Positions 25,740-37,382 of a stretch of DNA of 64,000 nt are shown one piece after another. Below the pieces are notes generated by a model. It did no database searches and was not told the origin of the DNA. It saw nothing but the letters and a program-made list of their open reading frames with translations. Where the stretch lies: positions 12,108,001 to 12,172,000 of the forward strand of contig JAKSXM010000238.1 in the NCBI GenBank assembly GCA_022575985.1, given 5' to 3'. Each line of letters opens with the position of its first letter. The first letter of the stretch is position 1. The stretch is from Anagrus nilaparvatae. Taxonomy: Eukaryota; Arthropoda; Insecta; Hymenoptera; Mymaridae. The position numbers and the translations under genes are program-made.

Positions 25740-26828
25740 TAGGGGTAAATGCAAGCACACAATTAGGGGTTAAGTGGAGTATCTCAAGTAAAAAATATTT
25801 AATACATGAAGGATTTAAAAATTCTTATCCTGCTCGAAGGACCAAATGTATGACATTTAATCGTATGGATTATATTTAAAGCAGAAGCACGTAGACAAAC
25901 ACTTAACCTGTACCAAAAAACATTCTTACCTTTCCAAAAAAACAATATTTTACTGACTTAGATATTCCCTTTTAGAACAACAAGTACCATAAAATAAAGT
26001 ATTTCTTTATTACATAACCTTAAAACTAAAAATTTACGATATTTTCCTGAATGAAAAGAATAATTATAAATGTTTATATATCTATATATAAATAAATACA
26101 AGTTTAAAACATGTAAACTATATATATAACTTTATTTCATTTGATCATGCTTAACATTAAAATATTCCATCTTACTTCAACACACAAGAATGAAAATTCT
26201 GTAAACATCTATACAGCATATTCAATAAATATAGAGTAAAACTCTTGAACAAGTTTTTGAAATTGATAGAACGGAGAATTTACGATCAAAACTTTCATAT
26301 ATATTCGATTGAATTCATTTATTTTAAGTACAAAGTACTCTAGAAAATTTAACATTGCTTGTGTATATCAATTGAATTTACAATTTTATGTAACTAAAAA
26401 ATATATATAATAAAAATTTTTCATCATAAAATCGTTAGAATATTTTTTTTATATTCAATTGGCTAACAACACACATTTATGTCGATCTCAAATATAAAAA
26501 CCGTTTTGATTTTGTCTTATATATAACGGAATTACTGGCAATGACCGGTTATATATACCAAGGTGTATTATAATATAATACGAAAGCGTGAATTTTTAGC
26601 TATTCAACTGATTAAATTCAAAATCCGTTAAAATTTATCACGATTTTTTAAATTCTTAACACAAAATACGGTATTTAATCAGTAGGGGGTTGAATAGTGT
26701 AAAATATCAAAAAAAATTTTTTTTGAAAAATATGTATAACACGATGAAGACTTCCGTCACGATCATCTAATATTACCACATGAATTTAACCTTTAAAGTA
26801 TAACAGGGCTTTGTCCGGGTACTATTTT

Positions 26829-27122
26829 ATGGACACGATATCTAGCGTGACAAAAACGATGTTTTTTAAGAGAAATATTCTCTTTCTCTCTTGTGTACTC
26901 TGTTTGTTTGTTTGTTTAGTTAAGTGTGAGAGTTTAATAAATGAAGCTGAACTTAATACTGTTATATATATACTCAAAGTGTTATGTGGTTTAATGATTA
27001 TTCTCGACTCTTACAGAATTTTACTCTCTTGTGTTTTTGTTAATGAAAATTGCTTAGTTTCTGTCTTTCTTTACTTTGTTAAATTGAGAAAATTTTTCTA
27101 TGCAAAAATCGAAATTTATTAA
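26829..27122 (+). CDS. Doubtful small ORF with a signal-peptide-like segment
   Basis: From the ATG at 26829 the frame runs about 97 codons. An in-frame Met, at 26860, begins a stretch MFFKRNILFLSCVLCLFVCLVKC, which looks like a signal peptide (basic start, hydrophobic core, small residue before a possible cleavage site). The remainder is hydrophobic and rich in Leu, Ile and Val, as expected from AT-rich random sequence. No family is recognised, there is no clear promoter, and the strand is opposite to plexin. A GTGAGAGT donor-like string follows the hydrophobic segment. Most likely chance; reported as hypothetical only. Confidence 0.12.
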   Translation: MDTISSVTKTMFFKRNILFLSCVLCLFVCLVKCESLINEAELNTVIYILKVLCGLMIILDSYRILLSCVFVNENCLVSVFLYFVKLRKFFYAKIEIY

Positions 27123-27332
27123 AATTTATATTACTTAATTTATAAACTTTTTCAATCTATATATTTTTTTTAATTAAACTTTTTAATCAATGTTTTTGAA
27201 TTTTTTGTTTATTATGTAAATATTGGTTTTATTTAAAGCATTTTTGCATAATTTATAAAAATTTAATTTTATCTACAAAATTATTATTTAACCAGATGAA
27301 ACAAACAAAAAATTTTTTTATTTAAACTTTAT

Positions 27333-27895
27333 TTTATATTGGAAGTGTTCCAAAAAAAATATGTACCAAATATTCAAATAAAGTATTTACTTTTTGGTTA
27401 GTTTTTTTTTTCAAATGTAGAAAGATCGAGGAAATAAAGAATCTAATTTCCTGGAATGATAGTTTTGATGGAAATATATGGCCGAAGGGTAAGTTCCTTA
27501 GTCTTAATTTTAAAAAGGAATATAGAAATATTGACCTTGGCATAGAACCCCATTTTTGGTAACAAGAAGTAGAACAGATAAATATCATGTCAGACGTAAA
27601 ATTAAAAATTTCATAATTAAAATTCAGTTTTAATTTATTGGACAAACGAAAAATTGATGAAACTTCAACTATCTTATTAGCACTTCAAAGACCTTTTCAC
27701 AGAAAATTATCAACAGATCAGTTTTTCCTTTCAATGCAATTGAATGGCCATGCAATTACATTAAGTTATCAGTTATCTCAAGCAAAAGCAAAACAAACTT
27801 TGATATCTTGTTTCCTTATCAAGATCATTCAAATTCAAAACTTTATATACAGGTCAACTAAATATTTCAGGATGCTTCATTTAATTAATAAATAG
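27333..27895 (+). pseudogene. Decayed coding-like sequence, family unknown
   Basis: An open stretch on the plus strand at about 27333-27562 reads KIEEIKNLISWNDSFDGN, then IDLGIEPHFW, and ends in a stop. A second stretch (27638 on) contains RPFHRKLSTDQFFLSMQLNG followed by HAITLSYQLS. Near 27790 the coding look switches frame (FPYQDHSN, KLYIQV). The amino-acid composition is less biased than other random frames in the window, and the block is bracketed by stops and a frameshift, so a dead gene or transposon copy is plausible. I cannot name the family; a laminin-G-like fold is only a loose impression. The minus-strand frame over 27334-27645 is its shadow. Confidence 0.35.
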
Positions 27896-30190
27896 AGAAT
27901 TTAGTAAATATTTGTAAATTTTATTGGGTTGTAAAAATTTTTCGAATTTCATTATTACGTTACACGAGCATTATTTTAGTGTAGGAAACAATAGGTTTAA
28001 ATAATTTGAATATTTCTCTATGTAAATAACTAAATGTTTCTGCTTTTTTATACAGGAAAATGATTATTATCAGTGTTGTATGATGCATTTGTTAACGGAA
28101 GTGTGAGGGCTTGTAAAAATGTATTTTTTTTAGTGAATTGTTGTGTTAATTTTAGCCAAGTGTTGTCAAGTTTAAAATAACAAAAAATCATTAATTTTAA
28201 TAAAATATTCGATGTAAAATGAAATATTTATGTAAACACACATCAGAGCCAAAAAGAAAGTAATAAAATTAAATTTTATTATCACTGTCAATACCAACCT
28301 AAAAAAAAAACCAGTTTTTTATTTATGCCTTTTTGACTGCATAAATTTACACTCAGAAAGCTTTAAAAAATCTGTTTATCAAAGAAAGCAAAAGTCAAAA
28401 ATAATTTACGACTAAAATATCAATTTTTAAAAAACAAAGTAACCCTTTTTTTATATAAATTAAACAAAATTCAAAGGTCATTACAACAAAGTACTAAAAC
28501 TTGTATATATCCAAAGCATAAAATTAATAGATTTAAATGAAATTCAGTTGAAAATTAAATCGTATAAACTCTCTTTTGAAATAGCTAGGCATCATAGTTT
28601 GAATAATTGTAAAAGAGATAAATGAATATTATTACTAACACAGGGATATAAAATGTAATTGGCTTTTATCTGTATTTTAATATTAAAGGATTTATCATTG
28701 AAAATAGTTTTCTTACTGTAATTCCTGTGTTTCATGTTTATTAAATTTTATTTTTTACTAAATTTTTTCAAAGGGATTATTCTGGATGTATATTAGAGTG
28801 TTCGTGATTATTAATTTGTCAAAAATCGATCAAGGTTTAGTACAATTATTACTCTTGCACCTTGATTTAATACAAAAAAGGGTATATAAAGTCACGTGTG
28901 TCTTTGCCCTTTAAACCTTTATATATAAAATAAGAGAGAGAGAATTTAAAGAGATTCGAATTTCTTTTATTTTTTTATCAGTATATAAGCTTTTTCTTTT
29001 CTCGTTTTATTTCGTTCTCTGCGGCTTGCTCACTTACGTGATATCCATCAGGAAAACGTGCAAAAAAAAACTATATATATATATTTCTTACTTTTTCTTT
29101 CTTATATATACTGGATAGTAAGAAAATTTTCTTAACATTTTGTTTCTATATATTTTTACTTTATTTGTCTCTTTTGGTTCTTTATTTTTCAAGAATGCAC
29201 ACGATTTTATATAAGAGAAGTGCAACGTGAAGATTTCGTCGCATTTTGTTGATCATTGCAAATAAAAAAAGAAAGAGAGAGAGAGAGAGAGAGGAAATGA
29301 AGATACGATATGTAATATAAGCTATTGGTTTTTATTTATACAAATATACAGGATTTCTTGTATATATGAAAAACGCAAACGGCAGCTGTGAGACAAGTAG
29401 AATTGACTTTATAAGATATGCGAAAATTTTTGTACGTGTAAGATATTTGCAAAGAATCTTTATTTTTTTTATATATATTTCTAGTATAAACTTATATCGA
29501 TAAAATCGTATTCATGTGTGTGTATGTGTGTGTGTGTAGGTAATATAATACATGCAAAATTCCGATTTATTCCAAGAATTTAAAGTATGGTTTATCTTTG
29601 CAAACGAGGGATAATTTATGCTATTTGTTAAAAGCAGAGTAAATTAGTATGGGGGATTACAAATAGGAATAACTTGTGTATATATATATAAGACTTGCTG
29701 AAACAATAATAGGATTTCATTTTTTTATTTTATGTATAAAATATAAAGAGGGAAAAAAAAGTAATTATATTCTGCTTTTTACATTTTTTTAATTACAATT
29801 TTTTTCTCTTTTTTTTTTTGGATTCTTTTTAGCGAAGATTATGGAATCTCTACAACTCTTAAGTTTAATAAAAGTTATTTGTAAGCTAGGAATTAAGTTT
29901 TGGTGGTAAGGGAAAAACAGATGGAAAGAAATCTCAAGAAAGCAACCAATTTTTTTTGTTATTATTGAAAAAAAATCATTTTTTTAAAAAAAATTGTAAA
30001 AAAAATTTTCTCGCAAATGAAATGACTTTTCAGGTTTATATAAGCAATCTGAGCAAAATAATTGTTAATGATGGAGGGGAGGACCCGTTAGATCCCATTT
30101 TCTGGGTACTAAACGTCTTCAATGCTCATAGTATTGGACGTATTTTTGTCGCTGTGTTATAATTTTAGCCAGTAATAGTACCCAGATTCC
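27896..30190. other. AT-rich intronic sequence with GA and GT microsatellites
   Basis: (GA)n at about 29274-29293 and an interrupted (GT)n at about 29515-29538. No gene recognised. Confidence 0.6.
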
Positions 30191-30194
30191 GAAG

Positions 30195-30400
30195 ATTCTG
30201 AAATCAGATTTTTTAAATTCAAAATGTCGGGCTCTAAATCCCATTTTTCTAATTTTTATCCTCAAAACCGGTAATTTAAGCTATTACAAGCTGTTTTTGG
30301 AGTGTTTATTAATTGCGATTATAAACACTCCAAAAACAGCTTCGAAATTTAGAGATAGAGATTTTGAATTTAAAGAATCTAATTCCGTCATCAGCGACTC
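30195..30400. repeat. Nested fold-back with a perfect 22-bp central stem
   Basis: The segment 30288-30309 (AAGCTGTTTTTGGAGTGTTT...) is perfectly complementary to 30321-30342, leaving an 11-nt loop. Outer imperfect arms extend it: GATTTTTTAAATTCAAAAT, then CTCTAAAT on the left, pair with the complement of ATTTTGAATTTAAAGAATC on the right. It may be a palindromic MITE remnant or an intronic hairpin RNA. Confidence 0.75.
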
Positions 30401-33400
30401 CAAAGACCTAAAAAGTATACCAAAATTTGCCTTCTAAAATTTTCGGATGCATTTTACATTGTTAGCCCCTTGATTACAAAGTGTTTTATTTTACTACTGC
30501 CACAGAAAAATAGCAAACTACCCTTGGCCATAAAAAAATAATGCCCCTATTTTTCTGACCATGACTATTACTCAATTTTATTCTATTATTAAAAACATCA
30601 AAATTAATAAACATTTCGAGCAAACATGATTAAAATTTGGTTTCTCATTATAATTTAGATTCAGAATAATATTGATGTTCATAAAAATATATAATTTATA
30701 CAATTATGTAGATATGCATTTGCATTTATTTATATTACTTTGTTTGCATATACGTGCTGAATTCGCATAAAAAATTGAAATTCATACATAAAACAGATAT
30801 TTTCTAAATTAATGAAAAATTAATTGACTTGCTTTTTTAATAAAGATTGTGCATACTAACTTTTTAATGAAAAAAATGAACAGTTGAATGGCATAAAATT
30901 TTTTGATTTTATTGATAAAATGAAAATGTTTAAATTGAATTTCAGAGTAAAATATTTTTGACTGGTATGTAATCTGATATTTTAGTATTTTGCAATAAAT
31001 TAAAGTTTATTTTTAATTCTATTTTAATTAATCGAAATTCTCTTCATATCAATAAAAATTAATTTTCAACGAATTGATTTACCCAAAAAAATATGTAAAC
31101 TTCAACAATTTCATTTAATATAAATACAATTTTACATTAATACTTCAAAAATTTAATAAACAGTTTCATAAAAAAAAAATTTATTTATTTATAAATAAAA
31201 ATGGGTTTACACAAAAAGCTTTTGTACAAAAATATTTTTAATTCACTAAAAAACAATTTCATACTAAAAAACGACAAGTTGATAGAAATTTAAAAAAAAG
31301 CGTGCCAACAAATATACATTTGATTGCGAATATGTGCATACAGAATGCATTCTATAGAACAAAGAATGACCAAAAAAAAAAAAGTAAGTGAACATGCCAT
31401 TACGTACATTTTTTTTCATGTATTTTTTTTTATATATTCATTCAGTTCGCTTTTATCAATCTCTCGTGAAAGCGTTATGTTGTTTTTATTATTTTTTTTG
31501 ATGATTAATGCATATACAGAGTAACCAAAAAAAAAAGGGTTTACTTATTGGATATAAAAATTTCAATGGACGTGTATAGAATTTTTCTTTTAATATGTTG
31601 TTGATTTTTTTAATATTGAAAAAAAAAATGTCAAAAATTATGGTAATCCATCATATAAATACATTTTTTACCCTAAAAAAATCTCTAAAAGTAAGGAGAA
31701 AAAAAAAATTACACTGTAACCTTTTACACACAGATTTTTTTTTACATGCAATTATTTCTAATTTCATTTTTCTTCGTCTTCTTCCTTATTGCCTTATGGA
31801 TCGTTGAATAAAATCAATATCATATTACTGTAGTAGTTGTAAGTAAAAAAAAAATTTTATACTTATTATTTATCTAACTATTTATATGAAATTCTAGAAT
31901 TTCCTGATATATAATCACATTTTATTATTTTTTGAAAAAAATGGTCATTTGTCTATTAAAAGAAGAAATGTTATTGATATTTTTTTTTTATAAATTATTC
32001 ACGTTTTTATAATAAAAAAATCTTGTTTGTAATATTTTTCTTTTGATCTTTTACACATACATAGAAAATTTTCCCATAAAAAAAAATACACACCTAAAGG
32101 TTTAAAATTCCATAGTTTAATATATCAAAGCATATTAAAACACTTAGTAAAAAGGAATAATCGTAAAAAAGAATCTTATCGATGAGTTTTTATCTTAATT
32201 TTATGAAAAACTAAGAATAATATAACCAAACCGCGAAAAATCAAACCTTCTCGCGTGAATATCTTTTGATATGATTTTATAACCGATAACGAACCGGATC
32301 GTACTTTTTTATACTCGACTTTTTTTATGAGGGCTAATAATAAATAAATTTTTCTGTATTCTTCAAGTTATTACTAATTAACGAATTTTTCATTTTATTA
32401 TTAATTATCTTCATTATTTTTTATTTGCTGTTTTCGTTGGAAAATTTCAATAAATATTTGGGATTTTCTGGAACTTGAATAAAGGCTTGTAGAAGAAAAA
32501 AATTAATTGGGTAAAGTATTTAGCACATGGGTTCTTCAATTTAAAATTTAATATCAGTCTCAGCTGTGGCTAAAAATTGTTACTTAAAAACATATCAAAA
32601 ACATCCCAGAAAATAATAACCGAATACCTGGAAAAAAAACTCAAGCGTAACTAAGAGAAAGTGGCCCTATAACGAGTTCAGTGAAGTCGAGAAACTTCAA
32701 ACCACAATCCTAAAAAACTCTCATTTTCTCACTCGTTATATGAAAAAGTAAGGCTTAAAATTTGAAAGGGAGAAGATAACTAACCTGAAAGGAATGTATT
32801 AAGACGTTTTTAAAAAATAAAATTAATTAAATAAAAAATTGAAGGGGAATAAATATTTTTTTAAATCAATATTAAGAAATCCCTTATAAATTTCTATATT
32901 TATATAGATAATCTTACTTATGATTGAAATTAAAACGTCTTTATATTATAAGCTTTCTTATTACTTTGGCACAAATCTGGATTAAAATGTCCTTTATATC
33001 TTCTTCTCTCTCTCTGCTTCTTCTTCTTCGTTTTCTATATATTTTATAATTCATCATAAAAATCCATAATTTATTATTTTAAATTTAACAAAAAAAGGGT
33101 TAAATTTCTATTGATTAAATAGAAAATTCAGTTTAAAAAAAAAAATCTTAAAATTTTCTATATAAACAACAACCACATAATAATTTACATAATCCTTTAA
33201 TTACATCCTTTAAGAAAATGATACCTTTTTTTCCCTTCATCAGCATAATCTACTTAAAAGTCTTATATAAAACCAAAAAAAAGTTTATTTTTTTATTGAC
33301 AGAATGCAATTTCTTATCCAATCGACTTAACTACAGCATTTCACCAAATAAAAGTAAAAAGAGAAAGGATTAAAGATTTAAGAAAAAAAAGGCTACTTCC

Positions 33401-35229
33401 TTCATCGCCAAAAGCTCAATCTTGTTATTTAAGATTCTATGCCAAATAAAATTCACTGATAACAAAAATTAATTTATGTAAATTGGTGTGATTTTATTGC
33501 TTTAGGCTAATTTTATTATTATTAATACATTTTTTATGCATTGATAAGAATTTATGCACGTCAAGACTATAAAAAATTTTTATGTTACTCTTTGAGTTCT
33601 TGTAGGCTTCGAAAATTCAATCAATCTTAAAACCACAAAAATCAATTTAAAAAAAAAAAAAATTCTTGTGTTACACAGAAATAAATAAAATTTTTTACAC
33701 GTTTTTTACACCGTTGATTTTTTTTTTGTTAATAAAAAGAAAATACTTTTGATATTTCATTCAACTTTTTATGTATTTGGCTTCTCATTTTATCTTTTTT
33801 TAAAAAAAAACGTATAATAATAACATTTTTAGTACATAAAAAAAAAGTCCTTTTTTTCGAATATTACGAAGTTGTGTTATCCTTTTGTTAAAAAAAAAAA
33901 AAAATGATTGTTAAAGTTACGATTTTTTTTTTTTTGGTTTCCTATTCTTTAGATTTTTTTCTTTTCTTTAGTTTTCGAGTACAAAAGCTTTTATACGTAT
34001 TTTTGTTGTAATAAATGAAAATTTTTATTATGAATTTTTCTTACTAAATAAATTAAAGATTTAATTATCGATAGAATAAATAAAGATGATTGATATATAA
34101 AAGAAAAACAATAAGTTTTTAAAAAATTTAATTATTTTCCATACACGAGCCCTAAGAATAAGAAGAAGCTTGTAATAAAGAGTACAAGAAGAGAAAATCT
34201 ATGGAAAACATAGCTTAAGGCTGTATATAAATAATTAAAAAAAAAATTGTATTTTATTTGTTTAATCGATCGTTTAATATCATTATATCATAAATTCTAT
34301 TGAATAATTCAATACATAAAAAGGTTCGTTTAGAAGAATAATAATGAAGAAGGTAAGTGATCAGTTTTAATATATTCAATATTTAATATAAAAAATACAA
34401 GCTATCATTTTTTTTAATATAGAATGCAGATTTTTTTTTTATGTAGGAAGGAAAATATTGAGATAAAAAAGTGCTTTTACACAGTTTATTTTATATTGGT
34501 ATTGACACTTTTCTTAATAAATTTTATGGATGGAGTAATTTAGTATGTAAATTGTTGTTGGGGTTATATAGGAAAGTGATTTTTTTAATTGGTTTAGTTT
34601 GTTGCTAGGGATGGGAATTGATTTTCATGTTTTTAGGGGTAAAGTATTAAGTTTAAGGTGATGGTTTGCAATATTTTCATATGGAACGTGTTCATAAGTG
34701 TTTAGAAAAGGCTATCAAAAATTGGGACGGGGGCAAATGGACTTAAATTAACATTCATACAAATAATTTAATGGAATTAAATTAAATTTAGGGAAAATCG
34801 ACTCGTTTATAAAAATTATGAGTCAGAAAATGATTGCTCATGTTTTAGGACCTTTGGTCATTTTATAAAAAATTTAGTTTATTTAATTTTTGCAATTAAG
34901 TATTATAGGTCAAAATTTTTTCATAAAAAATAAATTTTATTTAACAAAACCTAAAAATAAAAGTTTTTTAAATCTTATTTGTCATATCAGCAGACATATT
35001 CAACTTTAAAAGTAAAAAAACATACAGAAAAACCATTACGTGACATACTCTAAAAAGTAACAACAATAAAAAATTTTTTTTTAACAATATAAATAACACA
35101 GTCACGTTTATAATATTTCCGTGTTGAATGCTATATATATATATGTTACATAACATATTCATGTGTCAAAAAAATTCTGTCAAAAATTTTTTACAATATT
35201 AAAAAAAGAAAGTTTAAAAAAAAACTTAC
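30400..35229. other. AT-rich intronic sequence next to the sema-exon donor
   Basis: Poly-A/T rich, with a CTT/CT-rich tract near 33000-33032. A possible recursive splice site lies at 32626-32629 on the minus strand (polypyrimidine tract, then CCAG|GTATTC). No gene was seen. Confidence 0.5.
32622..32645 (-). promoter_or_regulatory. Candidate recursive (ratchet) splice site
   Basis: On the minus (sense) strand GAGTTTTTTTTCCAG is followed directly by GTATTC. This is a pyrimidine-rich acceptor abutting a donor-like GT, the arrangement of zero-length recursive splice sites known in long insect introns. It lies 2.6 kb into the 34-kb intron. The donor half is weak (not GTAAGT), so the call is tentative. 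Confidence 0.25.
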
Positions 35230-35415
35230 CTTTTTAAGGTGACCTTCGTGGGTACCAAGAAAAACAACAGTGTAATCACTAGTTGATGTTGCAGCAACAG
35301 CTGTTAATAAAGTTTTTTCAAATGTTAATACTGGTACTGCTGACATTGGCTCACTACCACCTAATGGTGTATTAACATCCAATCCACAGAAATCTTCACC
35401 AATTGTTTGTAATTT
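35230..35415 (-). CDS. PlexA: Plexin A, internal exon: C-terminal part of sema domain
   Basis: This 62-codon exon encodes a late blade of the sema beta-propeller, the ligand-binding ectodomain of the semaphorin receptor plexin, a single-pass plasma-membrane protein used in axon guidance. The sequence shows the plexin-A signature GEDFCGLDVNTPLGG near the start, comparable with the FCGxxxNxPLGG motif of other plexin A proteins. It then has a TVVFLGTHEGHLKK strand like the conserved VxFxGTxxGxxKK ending. The acceptor is TTTTTTGTGCAG (AG at 35417-35416) and the donor is AAG|GTAAGT (GT at 35229-35228), so the exon is phase 0 at both ends. An upstream ATG in the open frame at 35421 lies within the acceptor region and is not a start. 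The next exon downstream is 34 kb away at 1168, and the preceding sema exons lie beyond 64000. Plexin A is preferred over plexin B from the FCG/PLGG motif. The family call is very secure, the paralogue call good. Confidence 0.93.
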
Positions 35416-35417
35416 CT

Positions 35418-37310
35418 GCACAAAAAATTTTTTTTCATTAATTTTTTATATTTTATTAGAAAATTCAGTCATGCGTAAATTGATATTTTATTCATAAAAA
35501 AAGTATATATATAACAAGTTTTCAGTAATATGCCTATTAAATTTTATATATTTAAGTAACGCAGAAGAAAGACAGAGAGAGTAATAAGAGGAGCCACATA
35601 GTATAACAGCACTTTAGTAAAACTTTGTAATGATTGTGTAGACCCATCTACTCAAGTATAAAACTTTGCTAATTCAAATTTTACTTTAATAATATATTAT
35701 TTAACCTTTTTTACACGGAGTAAAAAAAAAACTTTAAAATTAATTTTATTAATGCGAAATAAATGTTAATTTTTTTTTTTTATTATCGAATTTTTTCTTC
35801 TCTCTCTCTCTTAAAAAAAGATTTTACATTGAATTTGAAGCTTTAAAATATTTCAAGGGACTTTTAACTGAAAAGGAATTATGCTATACAGAAAAGAGAA
35901 TTTCTTATATAAGTAAGATTCTAGTAATCCGAGATTTTCTTAAAGAAAAAAAAAGGGCTGTACATACATAACTCTTTTTCTATAAAATCAATATTTTATA
36001 TATTTTTTAACAAAAAATCAATATTGATTTATATAAAAAAAAATCATATTACTTCAGAATCTTTTTAACGGTCACCAAGAAAGAGATTAACAATTTTTTT
36101 TACCTTTTCTGTGTATTTCATGCATTTATATATAAAAAAAATTCTATTTAATCATATTCTACATTTTCTTTAATACCTTTTTTTTATTAGATATGAAAAT
36201 TTTTTTTTTATGGTAATTATTTATAATTAAAAAATTTGTAAAATATAAAAACAGTAGCAATTTTAATAAATTCTTGAGTATAATTTTTATATTGCCTTAA
36301 GGATACCTAATTATTGTATACATGGAAATAAAGAGAGAGATAAAAAAAATAAGGACATGTTTATAATATAAAAAAAAAGACAAACTTTTATTTTTTTAAA
36401 CAGATGGATAAAGAAAAAAGTAACAAAAGATAGAAAGTGATAGAAATATAAAAAAAAAGCTAATGTATGTTGTCTGTAAACAGTATGTGTGTTTTTCTAT
36501 TGTACTTTTCCTTTTTACTCCTTTTTATTATATGCTTGATAAGCACAAAAAAAAGGAAAAAAAATTAACCACGACAAATTATACTACTTTTGTTTTATAT
36601 ACAAGTACAATAGTGTTAAATATATATGAAAAAAATTGTAAGAAATTAAAATTACGAGTGACCTCGTTCAGTCAAAACATTAAGTAATAATAACAAAAAA
36701 GAATAAATCATGTTTTATACGCACAGTAAAAAAAAGATTTAAGATTTTGCACAAAAAAAAGAAGAAAATTTTCCTTTTTTTTTAACCTTAAACATCTGTT
36801 CTTTCAAGTTATCTTAATTACTTTTTCAAGCATAAATTTTTGCCTAAAATTTTCGTATGTTAAAAAAAGTTTTTCATATACACGTCATAAAGATTTCTAT
36901 AAGATTTTCATCATATTGAAGAATATTAAAATTTCTATAAACTTTTGTTTGTTGTATAGTTGTTTATTATTTTGAAATATCATGCGCAGGTAGTATATAC
37001 TTTTATTATTAGATTATCAAAATTGAATTTTCGCATATGCATTAGAAAGTTTTTAGTTTGTTGTAAGAATTTTCTTTATTATTATTATACAAAAGTATGT
37101 GATAAATATATATGGGTACTGTTTCTTTATTATAATTAAACTTTATTATTAAATTTATGTTTATTATGTTTTCTTAAGTTTTTCATATTATGCTTAAGTT
37201 TTATGCAACAAAAATATGTAGATTATTAGGTGAATTCAAGGATTTTTTCACGAATAATTTTTTTTAGTTGGAAAATTCTTTTCAGAAAAAACTAAACTAA
37301 ATTTTTAAAA
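35418..37310. other. AT-rich intronic sequence upstream of the sema exon
   Basis: Poly-A/T tracts and a (CT)n tract near 35800. Nothing recognised apart from the acceptor polypyrimidine region at the left edge. Confidence 0.55.
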
Positions 37311-37382
37311 CAAGGGGTCGAGAACGGGATGCAGGCAGCTTTCCGAATCAACAAACTGCTGCATACCGTTTCCAGCCCCTTG
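37311..37382. ncRNA. Candidate miRNA-like hairpin
   Basis: A GC-rich island of 72 bp in very AT-rich DNA folds into a hairpin. The left arm 37311-37338 (CAAGGGG...CGGGATGCAGGCAG) pairs with the right arm 37356-37382 (CTGCTGCATACCG...CCCCTTG), with two or three mismatches and bulges and a 17-nt loop. Pairing extends weakly into the AT flanks. Size, bulge pattern and arm length fit a pre-miRNA on either strand. The plexin pre-mRNA (minus strand) would carry one version. I recognise no known miRNA family; a small palindromic repeat is the alternative. Confidence 0.4.

Larger units (their letters stand above)
1169..35229 (-). other. 34,061-bp plexin intron between sema and PSI 1 exons
   Basis: The donor GTAAGT at 35229 and the acceptor at 1170-1169 join two phase-0 exons whose products are contiguous in all plexins, so no exon is missing between them. 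The intron is dominated by poly-A/T tracts and repeats (listed separately). No convincing nested protein gene was seen on either strand; the open frames in it are 60-133 codons, AT-driven and without recognisable domains. Confidence 0.9.

Noticed and set aside
35191..35421. Start codon at 35421 for a short protein
   Set aside because: The ATG lies upstream of the AG acceptor, in the intron. The frame continues a sema domain whose N-terminal part must be encoded further upstream.
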